A DNA stretch of 64,000 bases from Neodiprion pinetum (GCF_021155775.2 NC_060238.1:14856542-14920541); one strand, 5' to 3'. Positions 31,023 to 41,948 are shown, counted from the stretch's first letter. Translations and numbers: made by a program. Notes: generated by a model not told the origin, from the sequence alone.

Positions 31023-33337
31023 TATACAGGGTGTCCCTAAATTGAGGGACACGGACCAGCCAGCGTGATACCCGACTGAAATGCAACCGAGAATTTCTTT
31101 ACCGGAAGCTCGTCCGACGCATAGTTTTTGAATTATAAGCGATAGCGTTAGGCCAATCAGAGTGCACCATTTCATCTGGATTTGCCGCCACGGAAATTGC
31201 TGTTTTGTTCGTCTGGGTGAATTATTATTATTCGGTTACAAATTAAATATCGGCACCTCCCCTCTCTCGCTGTTGAACCCCTTCTCGAGCGCTCACCTCG
31301 GTATTGTTGCCGCGGCACACGCTGCCGGCCGCACACCCACGGACGCACACTCGTGTGTGTGAAACATAAGCGAATACCCAGCTACACAATACTACGAAAC
31401 ACACATCTACGAGTGAAAATAAAAATAAATCTCCAAATAAATCTGCGGATTCAAGATTTAATGTTATAAAACACTTCCAATCATCGATGTATGCATAAAA
31501 CTAGAGATTTTAGATGATTGATATGCCGTTAGGGTTCATAATTAGTCATTCAATCAATCTGAATTATGCTTTCCGAACATTTTTTGTGTCTTTGCAACAT
31601 AACTTTTCCACTACTTTGAAATTCATCATTGACATCCGATTTTTCAATAATGCGAGGGAACAACAACTCGCTGAATTGACGTGTCAATAGGTTTGTAAAT
31701 CAATTACGATTCACCTGAGTTAACACAAAATAACTGAATGAATGAGAATTCACTGAATCACTAAAAATGATAACTGAAATCATGAGAATTATTTGAGATA
31801 TAACTGAATTAGGAAGAGTTGTAATAAGTCAAGTTACTTTGAATAACTTTAAATTCGTGCCAAAATTTTATGTTGAGAGGGAAAAATAATTAAATTCAAA
31901 TAAAAAAGTAATTTTAAATCCAGAAGAAGAAAATTTCCAAATACCCGAATTCAAATGAAGCAATTTGAATTGAATAAATCTATCCGAATTTGAGGAAAAA
32001 TAATAATTATTATTTGGACCAGAAAAATGAAGTCGAATTACATGAATAAATTCAATTAATTCAACTCAAAAAAATACGGTGTCATTCAAATTCCCAGTTA
32101 TTTCCTCGTCGATTCAATGTGGGTCTGGAGTGGCAAGTAACGTTGAAATTGTTGAGATCAATGCTAGTGATGGCCACTTATCTGAGAATAATCGATGTAT
32201 CGATTAATCGATTTCAACAAAATAATCGGGCACGGCTCGATTGAATTGGTAAAAATTAATCGATTTGGTAAATTTCTGCGTGTAGTCTTAATATCAGAAG
32301 AGATATTTTGATAATTCATAGTCTTATTCAAAATATTTTGGTCCAAATAATAATTATTATTTTTCCTTAAATTCGGATAGATTTATTCAATTCAAATTGC
32401 TTCATTTGAATTCAGGTATTTGGAAATTTTCTTCTTCTGGATTTAAAATTACTTTTTTATTTGAATTTAATTATTTTTCTCTCTAAACATAAAATTTTGG
32501 CACGAATTTAAAGTTATTCAAAGTAACTTGACTTATTTCAACTCTTTCTAATTCAGTTATATCTCAAATAATTCTCATGATGTCAGTTATCATTTTTAGT
32601 GATTCAGTGAATTCTCATTTATTCAGTTATTTTGTGTTAACTCAGGTGAATCGTAATTGATTTACAAACCTATTGACACGTCAATTCAGCGAGTTGTTGT
32701 TCCCTCGCATTATTGAAAAATCGGATGTCAATGATGAATTTCAAACTAGTGGAAAAGTTATGTTGCAAAGACACAAAAAATGTTCGGAAAGCATAATTCA
32801 GATTGATTGAATGACTAATTATGAACCCTAACGGCATATCAATCATCTGAAATCTCTAGTTTTATGCATACATCGATGATTGGAAGTGTTTTATAACATT
32901 AAATCTTGAATCCGCAGATTTATTTGGAGATTTATTTTTATTTTCACTCGTAGATGTGTGTTTCGTAGTATTGTGTAGCTGGGTATTCGCTTATGTTTCA
33001 CACACACGAGTGTGCGTCCGTGGGTGTGCGGCCGGCAGCGTGTGCCGCGGCAACAATACCGAGGTGAGCGCTCGAGAAGGGGTTCAACAGCGAGAGAGGG
33101 GAGGTGCCGATATTTAATTTGTAACCGAATAATAATAATTCACCCAGACGAACAAAACAGCAATTTCCGTGGCGGCAAATCCAGATGAAATGGTGCACTC
33201 TGATTGGCCTAACGCTATCGCTTATAATTCAAAAACTATGCGTCGGACGAGCTTCCGGTAAAGAAATTCTCGGTTGCATTTCAGTCGGGTATCACGCTGG
33301 CTGGTCCGTGTCCCTCAATTTAGGGACACCCTGTATA
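31023..33337. mobile_element. Foldback element with ~1-kb inverted arms
   Basis: Arms 31023-32020 and 32340-33337 are reverse complements (positions sum to 64360) around a loop of about 320 bp. The termini read TATACAGGGTGTCCCTAAAT and contain their own short palindrome GTGTCCCTAAATTGAGGGACAC. If the element starts at CAGGG, the flanking dinucleotide is TA on both sides, as for Tc1/mariner-type insertions; this is inference. A 67-codon ORF (HHFIWICRHGNCCFVRLGEL) occurs in each arm and in the third copy at 56811, but has no recognisable domain and may be non-coding. A partial copy lies at 56672-58070. Confidence 0.85.
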
Positions 33338-33968
33338 TAAATAAATATTCAATTCAGATGTTCCAAACGAAACCATCAATCGATACAACCACATATTTAT
33401 AATGTCTCATAATCGTAGATTCCACCTCCGAAACAATTCATTGTGCGAAATATATTTGATATGATAAATATCCTGACATATTTCGAAGTCAACATTTGCG
33501 AGGGGTTTTTTTCTCTAAGGTTCATGACTCGAAGATTTTCCTCTCTGAGCCATAATAAAAAGTGGTGTATATATGACAGTTCTGGATCGCACAATGGCAC
33601 GCTCCCCCCTAGCCCCACCCCCCCTCAATCCGCGGCGCTACCACCACCCCCCCGCACGTTGATCATTATCGCGGTTTGCCGCGAAATGGCTATTTTCATA
33701 GGATTTCACACACACACACACGCAAAATAATTCCTGTCGAGACTTGTTTGGCGCCGGAAAGCCGCACATAAATTGGATAGGGTGAAAACCCGCTAGATCT
33801 ATTAAAAGAATTCCGGGAAATCGCTCTCTGAGATTGTGCCGACAATGAACTCTGCTGGTGGTGATGCACTTAAATCAATCCGGGGCAATGGGAATGGTCT
33901 CATAAAAATTCTTTGCACAAAATGCGTATCGAGACTTGTCCAATGGAAAATTGTAGCGGGGTGGGTGG

Positions 33969-34003
33969 TATATAAAGCGTACGCCTATCGAGATCGTCAC
34001 TCT
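33969..34003 (+). promoter_or_regulatory. Core promoter upstream of the Polinton F small gene
   Basis: TATATAAAG starts at 33969 and a TCACT initiator-like motif has its A at 33999, a spacing of 30. The start ATG of the next gene is 62 bp downstream. Confidence 0.5.
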
Positions 34004-34060
34004 GTTCTCATCGTTTTTCATTGAGAACTGTTCTTGCTTGTGAAATAACCCCGAAACGCG

Positions 34061-34375
34061 ATGGATCTAGCAAAAGTTAACCCCGTCAGCCGCCTGGAGA
34101 ATCTGCCAACCAAGAAGATGTCGGAACTCGAAATTGGGGGAGTGTATGACGTCATCGGGTTACGACTGGTCAAAACAAAATTCGGGGTACGTGTTCTGGC
34201 GACGATCGATGGAAAATACAACGTCTTCTTACCACCGAGAATCGTAACAGTTCTACAAGAAGATTCCAGTCAGCTGACTAAAATGTGTAGCGTGGCCAGG
34301 GAAAATCGTCTGCAAATGAAATACCTTGGTGAAGAATTCAACAAGTTTGAATTTTCATACAGTCATGTGCCATAA
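34061..34375 (+). CDS. Small Polinton-associated protein (possible OB-fold)
   Basis: The ORF of 104 codons starts MDLAKVNPVSRLENLPTKKM and continues with MSELEIGGVYDVIGLRLVKT, KFGVRVLATIDGKYNVFLPP and SYSHVP. The pattern L-(x)-G-x-x-Y-x-V...V-x-T-(K/Q)-(F/Y)-G-x-x-V...V-F-L-P-x-R is one I recall from small proteins in insect Polintons and related elements; the alternating beta strands suggest an OB fold and thus single-strand DNA binding, which is inference. It is intact, preceded by a plausible core promoter, and is one of the few unbroken genes in the window. Confidence 0.6.
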   Translation: MDLAKVNPVSRLENLPTKKMSELEIGGVYDVIGLRLVKTKFGVRVLATIDGKYNVFLPPRIVTVLQEDSSQLTKMCSVARENRLQMKYLGEEFNKFEFSYSHVP

Positions 34376-34513
34376 ATGAACTATGCGACCCCCTTTACTT
34401 TCACAAAATTCGTCCACGAGGGGATGAAAGCGGGTGTGCTGGAGATGGAATAGTCAGTCTTCCACATACCATCCGTCAGTGTATAATCCAGCGCAACATT
34501 CCCACTCCTCAAC

Positions 34514-35352
34514 ATGGCGATGATCCTAGATGTGCAATGTTTTATTGGTCATAACATGAAGTTTGTACCCGAGGAAGTCGCAGTCATGAATGTAAACGGG
34601 TCGGGTCTGGATTACATCATTTTCAAGCCGCCCTATGATTTGACAAGCTTACCACTTGAATGTAGAGCTACCAATGTATGGTTAACACACAATCACCACG
34701 GAATATCATAGAATGCGGGCAACAAATCTCACGAGGATGTGGCAATGATTGTGAGAAAAATGGTTGGAAATGCGTGTTACGTATACCTCAAAGAGGCGGA
34801 GAAGAAAGCATGGCTGACGGAGATCGTCGATGGTACAACAAGGGTTATTAATATGGAAGATTTGCGTATCATACCCCTTGCAATAGAAAAATTAAGGTAT
34901 ATGGAGGCGGTACCGTGAACCATGGATACTCTTCAGCGAATAACCTCCAGCAAGCAGCAGCGCCAGGCACAATTTGGTATGATGACAACTCTGAATACAT
35001 CCCGGCATACAACTGCGCCTTTGAAAATGTGCAGTGACTAAGGAGTTGGTATTCGAAGGAGTGTACCGGCTCCCTCGAGAAATCCTTCCGTCTGTACGAA
35101 GAATTGGACGGTTCAAGGGCAATAATGTCCGAGGATAAAGCTTCTTTACCAAAAGAATTCGTCCCCACGTTCGCATCAAACTCCATCAATGAAGCCTGGG
35201 ATAAACTACCAGAGAATATGAAAATGGACTACGTCATCGCAAGTTTCCGCAGATGTAGCATACATTACACACCAGGACCCGATAGCGATATCGTGGATGG
35301 ACCGAATCCTCTCATTAAAGACTGTCTAGGTTGGAATCGTGTGTATAAATAA
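34514..35352 (+). pseudogene. Polinton-associated conserved protein, broken
   Basis: ATG 34514 starts MAMILDVQCFIGHNMKFVPE, with KEVAV-type strand, IIFKPPYDL and VWLTHNHHGIS, then a TAG at 34709-34711 where the family has a Trp. The frame resumes with NAGNKSHEDV, YVYLKEAEKKAWLTEIV and MEDLRIIP, then after two more breaks with MSEDKASLPKEFVP and RRCSIHYTPG, ending LIKDCLGWNRVYK. I recognise the series (L-D-x-Q-x-F, then H-G-I-x-W, then K-G-x-E-K-x-x-W-L, then R-C-x-x-H-Y) as a recurrent Polinton-associated protein of arthropods. An exonuclease/RNase H-like fold is possible (acidic residue in LDVQ) but not shown. Confidence 0.6.
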
Positions 35353-35634
35353 TATGGACAACATTTACCAAAATAACAATAGAATTTATCACAATATATA
35401 CAATTATATTCGAGTTTATATGTGGAATATTCAATAGAATTCATCTCAATTATATCATAGCTTATACATAGAATCGAAAAAATTTACTATTCGATAAAAT
35501 TGTAATATAGAAATAGGATACATTACAAATATATATCTTTATAACTTTCACCCATTCTTATCATACAAAATGTAAATGTTATGAATTTTTACTTGTGAAA
35601 AATATATAATCAATAATTGTTAATTGAGCGTGGT

Positions 35635-35688
35635 TTATTCCTCAAAATAATCCATAAAATCATTATCGTTATCCAGTTCGCTACCATT

Positions 35689-35764
<76 letters not shown>

Positions 35765-35829
35765 CTATTTTCGGCATCTATAATTATTGCGATCGTTTCA
35801 TTCGCCCATTTTTCAATAATTATTTTTAT
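35635..35829 (-). CDS. Acidic ORF with poly-Asp run encoded by an ATC microsatellite
   Basis: The plus-strand microsatellite (ATC)n at about 35691-35764 is in frame as poly-Asp on the minus strand. The frame reads EKWANETIAIIIDAENS, then about 25 Asp, then NGSELDNDNDFMDYFEE and a TAA at 35635. There is no ATG; the frame opens after a stop at 35830. It is convergent with the broken gene ending at 35352. It may be the acidic C-terminus of a Polinton protein or a chance frame. A similar acidic minus-strand fragment occurs at 58116-58267. Confidence 0.35.
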
Positions 35830-36205
35830 TCATATATCCACGTAATTTATATGTATAAATGCGCTGGGCGTCTTGACTGTTTCGTGCAGTATAATCGTGG
35901 CGAATAAAGTCGCTGGCGACTCCGTATAGGCATTGCGCTTGTGCTCAGGTAACACCGCTTGATTCGATGTACCTGAAGGATTACCTTATGTGAATCCAAG
36001 TATGTACAAGCAATCGGTGAATTACTTGCGTCAAGTATTGCGCTTGCTCATTAGTACAACTGGGCTGCGCCGGTGTGCCTGGCGGGACGTACCGCGCTTG
36101 TGTTAGTGTACTTAGGAAGTTATTCCGGTTTCCCAGCATGCAGCAATCAGAAAAAAATTGAAGATACAAGACACCACAAGATCCGAGTATCAATCGAATT
36201 GCAGT
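35766..36205. other. Unassigned DNA
   Basis: Apart from the start of the acidic ORF, nothing is recognised. It contains GCGCTTG repeats around 35936, 36047 and 36095 without obvious structure. Confidence 0.3.
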
Positions 36206-39200
36206 CTAACCGTTGAGATTTATCCATATCTCCGGAAACGCACACAGAAAAGAAAAAGGCAAGAGGGATGAACCGTCTGACCCCGAGTCGCTCGAGTACT
36301 TGACTGACGCGGCCTGGCCCGCGCTATCTCCTCCACCTTCATGCTCGTCCAAATAAAACACATGCAAAGACATAACAGAGAGAGTCGGCCGCGCGACGCA
36401 TGTGTTCGTATACACGCGTGAGCGACCGTTCGTGACTGGGCACCTCTGACTATTCGTTCGACCGAACAGACTCCTCCCCGTTGCGAGGAGAGCGAGCAAC
36501 ATGTTTTTCTTTTTTATAATCGTATATTCTGGAAATATGTAACTGGTTACGTAATGATACAATTGATATTGTTTAAGGTTTGTCTGGTAATGGACACAGT
36601 TGAGTACAGTTTCGTTCGTATTCTCCTTGCATCGTCTTGACAGTTGCGACTCTAACGACTCCGTCGTCGCCAGGATAAACCTTGCGGATTATTCCCAACG
36701 GCCGCCGCATACACGGCTGGTTCTTCTCGATCAGAATTACCACAGCCCCTGGATGAAGTTGGCCTGTGGTTTTCTGCCATTTTTGCCGCTTCTGGAACTC
36801 GCTCAAGTACTCGAGGTGCCATTGGTGCCAAAAATCCTGACGAGCCTTGGAAATAAAATTCCAGACCGTTAACCGATTGTTTGGAACGTTGGACAGATCG
36901 GCTTCTGGCAACCTTGTGAGAGGACGTCCTATAAGCATGTGAGCTGGCGTAAGGGCCACTGAATCATTTGGATCAGAGGAGAGAGAGCGGAGAGGTCGTG
37001 AATGTAAAATCGCTTCGATCTCTATCGCCATTGTACTGAACTCCTCGATAGTGAAAGCCTGATCTCGTACGACCTGTATGAAGTGGTGTTTGAAGGACTT
37101 CACCGCGGCCTCTCACAAACCTTCGAAATGCGGCGACAACGGAGGGTTGAATGGTCATATGATGTTGCGCTGAGTCGCGTATGTGGCAACGGTCTGTTGC
37201 AGCTCTTCGGTCTCGAGCAATGCATAGAGTTCGCGCAACTGTTTGTGTGCTCCGACGAAATTTGTCCCGTTGTCCGAGAACACGTGGGTGGGGACCCCAC
37301 GACGACCGATGAAACGGCGAGACGCCGCGAGAAACGCGTCAGTACTGAGATTGCTTACAATCTCTAGGTGGACGGCCTTTGTAGCTATGCAGACGAAGAC
37401 GCAACCGTACGATTTGATAAATTTTTGGTTCCGGAATTTCTTTTCCTTCACCAACACTGGCCCAAAGTAATTCACGTCCACACGCAAAAACGCCGCCGTC
37501 CCGTTCACACGTGCCTGAGGCAGATCAGCCATTTGGCTCTCCAGCGGAACCGGCCGGTGTCTGAGACATTGAACGCATTTCCGGATGATGTTTCGTACCT
37601 GGTTTTTCCCATCGAGCAGCAACAGCCCTCTCTGTCTTACGGTGCACAGTGTGCTCTGAATGCTGGCATGATATGCACGTTCGTTCGTTTCCTTGATAAT
37701 CATGTCGGTAACGGGATGATGTGTCGGCAACAAGATCGGGTGTTTTTGCTCATAGGGAATCTCAGCCCTTTTCAGACGTCCTCCGACACGAAGAAACACA
37801 TGCTCGTCGACGAACGGATTCAGCGACGCAAGTTTGTAGTCTTTGAGAGTTTCCTTGTTCATGATCCTGTCGATGTCCTTCGAGGATTGGTTTCTCTGGA
37901 TCACTTGTAAAATTTTATTCTCGGCGGCCATCTTTTCTGTCGTCTCAATTTCTCGTTTTTTATACTTCTTAGGTGTTCGTATATGCAAACAATATGCAAC
38001 TACCCTCGTTAATTTCGAATAAGAAGAAGATTTTGCTCACCCTTCACATGACGCCACTTCACGTCGTTGTCGAGAGTCTGAATTTCGGCAATGCGGTTCG
38101 ATTCGAAGACTTTCAGAACTTCCGAGGGTTTTTTGAGCCAGTCAAGTACGATGCTCGAGTCTGACCACAAGACAACGCGATATACCTTGAAATCGAAAAC
38201 CGATTGCACCACTTTGTATAATCGAGCTAAAATCAACGCACCACACAATTCGAGACGAGGGATGGTATGTATCTCTTTTTCTTTCTGCTCCATCGGAATT
38301 CCTTTTCGCGCTATACGTCTTGATTTCAACGGAGCGACACGAGATTTGGCGCACGCTAGGGCCGTAGAAATTTGGTCGTGCGGGTCAACCGATCGCACAT
38401 GTATGCAGGCTCCATAGCCATTCTTACTAGCGTCGCAGAATCCCTCTATCTCGGTGGATTTTGAATCTTTCAATAAAACGTGACGTTTCACCGACACTTC
38501 GCGCAAAAGTCCGAGCTGGTTTAAAAACGCAATCCAGTCCGCGTACAAATTCTGTGGTAAGGATTTATCCCAATTAACCTCCACTCGCCAACATTTTTGA
38601 AGGATGATCTTTGCGAACATGATCATCGGACCCAGTAAACCCAATGAATCAAAAATTATCGCGATTTCGGACAACACGTTTCGCTTCGTTATTGTTCCTG
38701 GGCACTCGATCGATTTGACTGTAAACCCGTATTCGTTGCGTAGGGAGTCCCAAACGATGTCGAGTGTTTTCATGACGGGGTTCGGCTCGATTGCCCGGTC
38801 GAGATTATGAAATCTCTCCTCCAAATTATCGAGTGTGTGCCGATGATTTGCCGTATGATCTCAGAAATGTAGTTGATGCCCGAAAATCTTATTTTGTATG
38901 ACCGGACCGACCATCAACGCGTCGTTCAACGAAAAACCCTTGCTGGATTTCGCCGTGGCGTCGAACACCACGCGGACCTTGGTCGTGCTGCTGGAGGCCT
39001 TCACTACCGCGTGATGTGGCATGTAGTATCCGTTGGTCGAGTCGTCATGACATAAAGACATGTGTCCGAGATCCGTGTATTTCTTCATGACGACGGCGTA
39101 CTCTTCCTTGAGGATCGGATCCGAGTTCAGTCTCCTCTGGAGAGAATAAAATCGTCGCAGCGCTTGAGGCCGTGAATCACCGAAGTCCTTGTCTGCGTGT

Positions 39201-39698
39201 CGAAACGGTAAACGCACGATGTACCGTCCCGCGTCGTCACGCATCGTGTTTTCGACGTAATGTTTCTCGCACAACGAGTCCTCGGATGAAAAAGATGCCT
39301 TGGCGTCGATCTCTTCGATTTCCCAAAACTTATTGATTAACTTCGACAGGTTAGTTCAGGTTGCAGGAAATCCCCCGACCCTCCCTTTCTCTGTTCACCC
39401 CTCCGGCGATTGCCCATCCCATGCGCGTTTTCTGTAGAATCAAATCAACTCCGTTTTTTGACAAATTCATCTGTCTGACTGACAACATGGACACCGTGGT
39501 ACTGGAACCGATGAGAATGTCTACTGGTCGAGGTAAGTGGAATTGTGGATCCGCCAACCGTAAATTTGTCGGGATCTTAATCAATTCGCGTGGAATCACC
39601 GTGTCCGGCACTGAACTTGCGATTTCATCGATTGTTACACAATTCACGGATTTTGTGAATGTGCCTAGGCACCTCTGATCATTCGTTCGACCGAACAG
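36206..39698 (-). mobile_element. BEL-1 (BEL/Pao retrotransposon), defective
   Basis: Minus strand: a 31-bp piece of LTR (39668-39698), protease, partial RT, RNase H, integrase, DUF5641-like C-terminus, stop at 36573, then a probable 3' LTR downstream (roughly 36200-36505, starting TGTTGCTCGCTCTCC at 36505). The 31-bp piece GGCACCTCTGATCATTCGTT... is a direct repeat of 36439-36469 with two mismatches, so the 5' LTR, leader and gag were lost in one deletion. The left limit is not exact. Confidence 0.8.
36573..39647 (-). pseudogene. pol: BEL-1 Pol, broken, RT core deleted
   Basis: In order on the minus strand: protease/linker remnant (VDILIGSSTTVSMLSV, GWAIAGG; 39647-39351); RT start with YMPHHAVVKASSSTTKVRVV (39274-38861); then a jump to KTLDIVWDSL, so about 150-200 residues including the YxDD active site are gone; the DPLG-like SLGLLGPMIM and RNase H (38824-38009); integrase zinc module (CVQCLRHR) and core (DNGTNFVGAH; 37988-37155), where the first catalytic Asp is Asn (VDVNYFGP), with two Trp-to-stop changes just before the Glu; finally SRPL...LTPAHMLIG and the chromatin/RNA tail (37103-36573). 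It cannot be active. Confidence 0.9.
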
Positions 39699-39879
39699 TT
39701 TCTCTCAGAGATTTACTAGACTGTCCCAGATATCCAGTTAGACTTTGCACAATTGTCAAAGAGGCGAGATCAGAGTATCTTAGATTACGGTGCTAGAATG
39801 AAATACGTGTTAAGACAAGCGTGTAGGTCAATTGAAGCCTCAGAGTCTATCAGTGATGCTGAAATGCTAATGAAAAATA

Positions 39880-40396
39880 TCAAAGAACCTGCCAGACTGA
39901 GATCAAAGGCTTACTAGACGAATTAGAAATAAGAGTGGCTCATGAGAATCCACAAACGCTACAAATGGCTATAGATACGCCCACTACGACTGAAAAACTA
40001 TTATCAGATAGACTTAAGCTAGCCTCGTTCCGTAATAATTACTACGAAGCACGAAACCCTGTCAAATGCAGTATATGTCAATTAACCGATCACATCGATG
40101 AATATTGTCCTGAACAACCTTTCGTATTAGTCATGTCTAGATACTGCAAGAAGTCAGGTCACAGTATAGAAGAATGTAGAACAAGGTAACGCAATAACAC
40201 ACCTAGCACGTTGTGTGGTCGTAAAGGCCATTCAAACGATAAGTGCCGTTCAAACCGTCCCCAATATCCCCAGAACCTGAATCTCTACCAAGATCCAAGA
40301 GTTATCCAAAACAACACTAATAGTCAACAACAGACCAATCCCAACACCCAATATCGATTACGAGACCCGACAAACCAGCCTTTAGATCAGACGTGA
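39880..40396 (+). pseudogene. gag: Gypsy-2 gag, nucleocapsid end
   Basis: The frame LLDELEIRVAHENPQTLQMA, then KLASFRNNYYEARNPVKC, carries zinc-knuckle relics CSICQLTDHIDEYC, YCKKSGHSIEEC and (after a TAA) LCGRKGHSNDKC. Capsid sequence upstream (39740-39880) is broken by stops. 40400-40700 is decayed gag-pol linker. Confidence 0.75.
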
Positions 40397-40712
40397 AGTG
40401 ACAGTCAACGCTCACAACGGTATCATGTACCAAACCGTTTGCATCTGAATCTTGGGGTTAATTATGTAACACAAGATTACTTGAACGATAATTTCGATGC
40501 AGGCGTCCACCCGGAAGTTTCGTTCGAAGCAAAGCAACGCCGCAAATATTCAGGCAACGCGAGCCATTTGAACGAGACGGTGGAACAGCCGCGCGGACGT
40601 ATCGACCTCCTTTAGACCGGAGCAGCGTCCAAACCAGTCGTCAGCTCCGTACAACCCCGCGAACTAATAGGGTCTAGACCTCCACATATTCCAAAAAAAA
40701 TGCCCATAGTCT

Positions 40713-41948
40713 TTGAATGGGTACGTAACACTAGTAATTGATACCGGCGCTAATATCACCTTGATAAAAATAGGTAAAATCGACCACAGAGTTTACGTCA
40801 CAAAGGCAGACGTTAGGCATATTTCAGGAATAACGGAAAAATCAGTCATGCGAAAATTACGCAACGATTATATATATTCATACGTTTATTCAAAACGGAG
40901 AATCACGTTATAATTGATTGAAACAATTGTGAGTGCGGCCGTTAACGCCATATTAAATTTATGTATAAGCAAAATTAGGCATGCGTTACGCCGGGAAGCA
41001 GTATTGAGACTGACGACCCCGCCTCTTGCCGGGCTTAGCGATAGTGCATATAGTCGCGTAATTTGAGCACTGCTGCCGATAAGGAAGCCAAGCGCGCAAG
41101 GCGGGCTCTGCTGCACGATGAATTTCGCACTCATTCAATGATCCCCGGCATGTTCCTATGAGAGGATATAAAACTGTTACATTTTATGACAAATGTTCCA
41201 GCTCTATCACAAATCCATCAGAACAATAGGACGTCTTGACGTTGAGTTAGCTAATACCCGCCCCGACTGCCATCTTGTTAATAACTCGTTCGCTATGATA
41301 GAAGACGATATACTGAGTTTAGACTTTTTGCGGTCGGAGAAGGTGACTATCTGTTTCAAAAGCAATTATCTTACCTTTCGCGAAACCGGTATTATTCCCT
41401 TCAACAAGCATAGAACCAATACGAAAACACCACCGCGCATCCTCACAACATCTGTCACACAAGCACCGAAAGTTCGAATAACTACCGGTGAACTCACACA
41501 ACAACCCATCACATTTATAGTCGACACCGGTGCTGATATGAACATAATTCAACTCGGAGCCATACACCCGCATGTTCCTTGTGAATTACTCGATGGTCGG
41601 TTCCACGATACCAGCGCTATAAACGAAATAATAAGAATATTAGGAACAACTAGCATTCGTATCGGTGAAAATCATCATATATTCCATATAGCCGATGATT
41701 TGTTCCCGATACATGATGACGGAATCTTAAGGTCGATGTTTTTACGAAACGAAAATGCAATGGTATCTTTCGATACAGAAAAAATAATATCGAACAATAC
41801 TAGCACACCATTCAAACTCCTTGATGAAGACTTAATATTGATATTACCACGAACAGCTCAGGTGATTTCACTAAAAATTTCAAATTCTTCGGTAAAAACG
41901 GGATTCATAGAACAGTTGGAAGTAGGTACTAACATATTCCTGGCATAG
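40713..41948 (+). pseudogene. Gypsy-2 protease region with two retropepsin domains
   Basis: The first domain has VIDTGANITLIKIG (about 40735), VRHISGITEKS, then is interrupted at about 40905-41190 by foreign DNA, and resumes with a flap/second-half segment (DCHLVNNSFAMIEDDILSLD, LRSEKVTICF). The second starts at about 41505 with ITFIVDTGADMNIIQLGAIH and has FHIADDLFPIHDDGIL and LRNENAMVSF. Each has the D-T-G-A catalytic triplet of one retropepsin monomer. Gypsy-1 has only one such domain at this place. The frame ends at 41948. Confidence 0.7.
40905..41190. other. Insertion of unknown type in Gypsy-2
   Basis: About 285 bp without homology to Gypsy-1 splits the first protease domain. It contains ACCCCGCCTCTTGCCGGGC and CGGGCTCTGCTGCACG. 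No clear inverted ends or target duplication; possibly a short interspersed element. Confidence 0.35.

Larger units (their letters stand above)
18627..31026. repeat. Giant palindrome: 6.2-kb inverted arms, 41-bp spacer
   Basis: Left arm 18627-24820 (6194 bp) and right arm 24862-31026 (6165 bp) are reverse complements. Positions sum to 49682 over the inner part and to 49653 outside a single 29-bp deletion in the right arm (at about 28976, opposite 20677-20705, in a repeated ATTTAT context). Visible substitutions are few and concentrated in polB (for example 18896, 20633, 21288, 21319, 21786); none was seen in the ORFs between 23045 and 24820. The arms carry polB, arrays, integrase relic and a GC-rich block. 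The outer limit on the right is the insertion point of the foldback element. Confidence 0.93.
24862..31026 (-). mobile_element. Polinton copy C (right, mirror arm)
   Basis: This is the reverse complement of 18627-24820 apart from a 29-bp deletion and scattered substitutions. It includes the GC-rich block (24862-25101), palindrome array 2 (25170-25409), diverged polB tail (25627-25915), integrase relic (25920-26637), array 1 (26844-26967) and polB (27176-30922). It stops inside the polB TATA region, where the foldback element begins. Confidence 0.92.
33561..35829 (+). mobile_element. Polinton copy F, left-end fragment with small genes
   Basis: It starts AGTGGTGTATATATGACAGT at 33561, followed by C-rich tract, short CA repeat and CCTGTCGAGACTTGTTTGGC, as in the other termini. 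It then carries a core promoter, an OB-like small gene, an exonuclease-like pseudogene, and a convergent acidic ORF. Its right end was not found; the next recognisable sequence is BEL-1. The 33338-33560 gap before it is AT-rich and unassigned. Confidence 0.7.

Noticed and set aside
18627..31026. Palindrome as a pure assembly or fold-back read artefact
   Set aside because: Not excluded, but arm-specific differences (29-bp deletion, clustered substitutions) and a non-mirrored spacer argue against it; kept as a finding with a read-level test.
31162..33198. 67-codon ORF in foldback arms as a gene
   Set aside because: It is present in each arm only because the arms mirror each other; no domain, and the frame has no support beyond repetition in three arm copies.
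36206..36562. 118-codon minus-strand ORF downstream of BEL-1 Pol
   Set aside because: It lies in the probable 3' LTR and has no recognisable domain.
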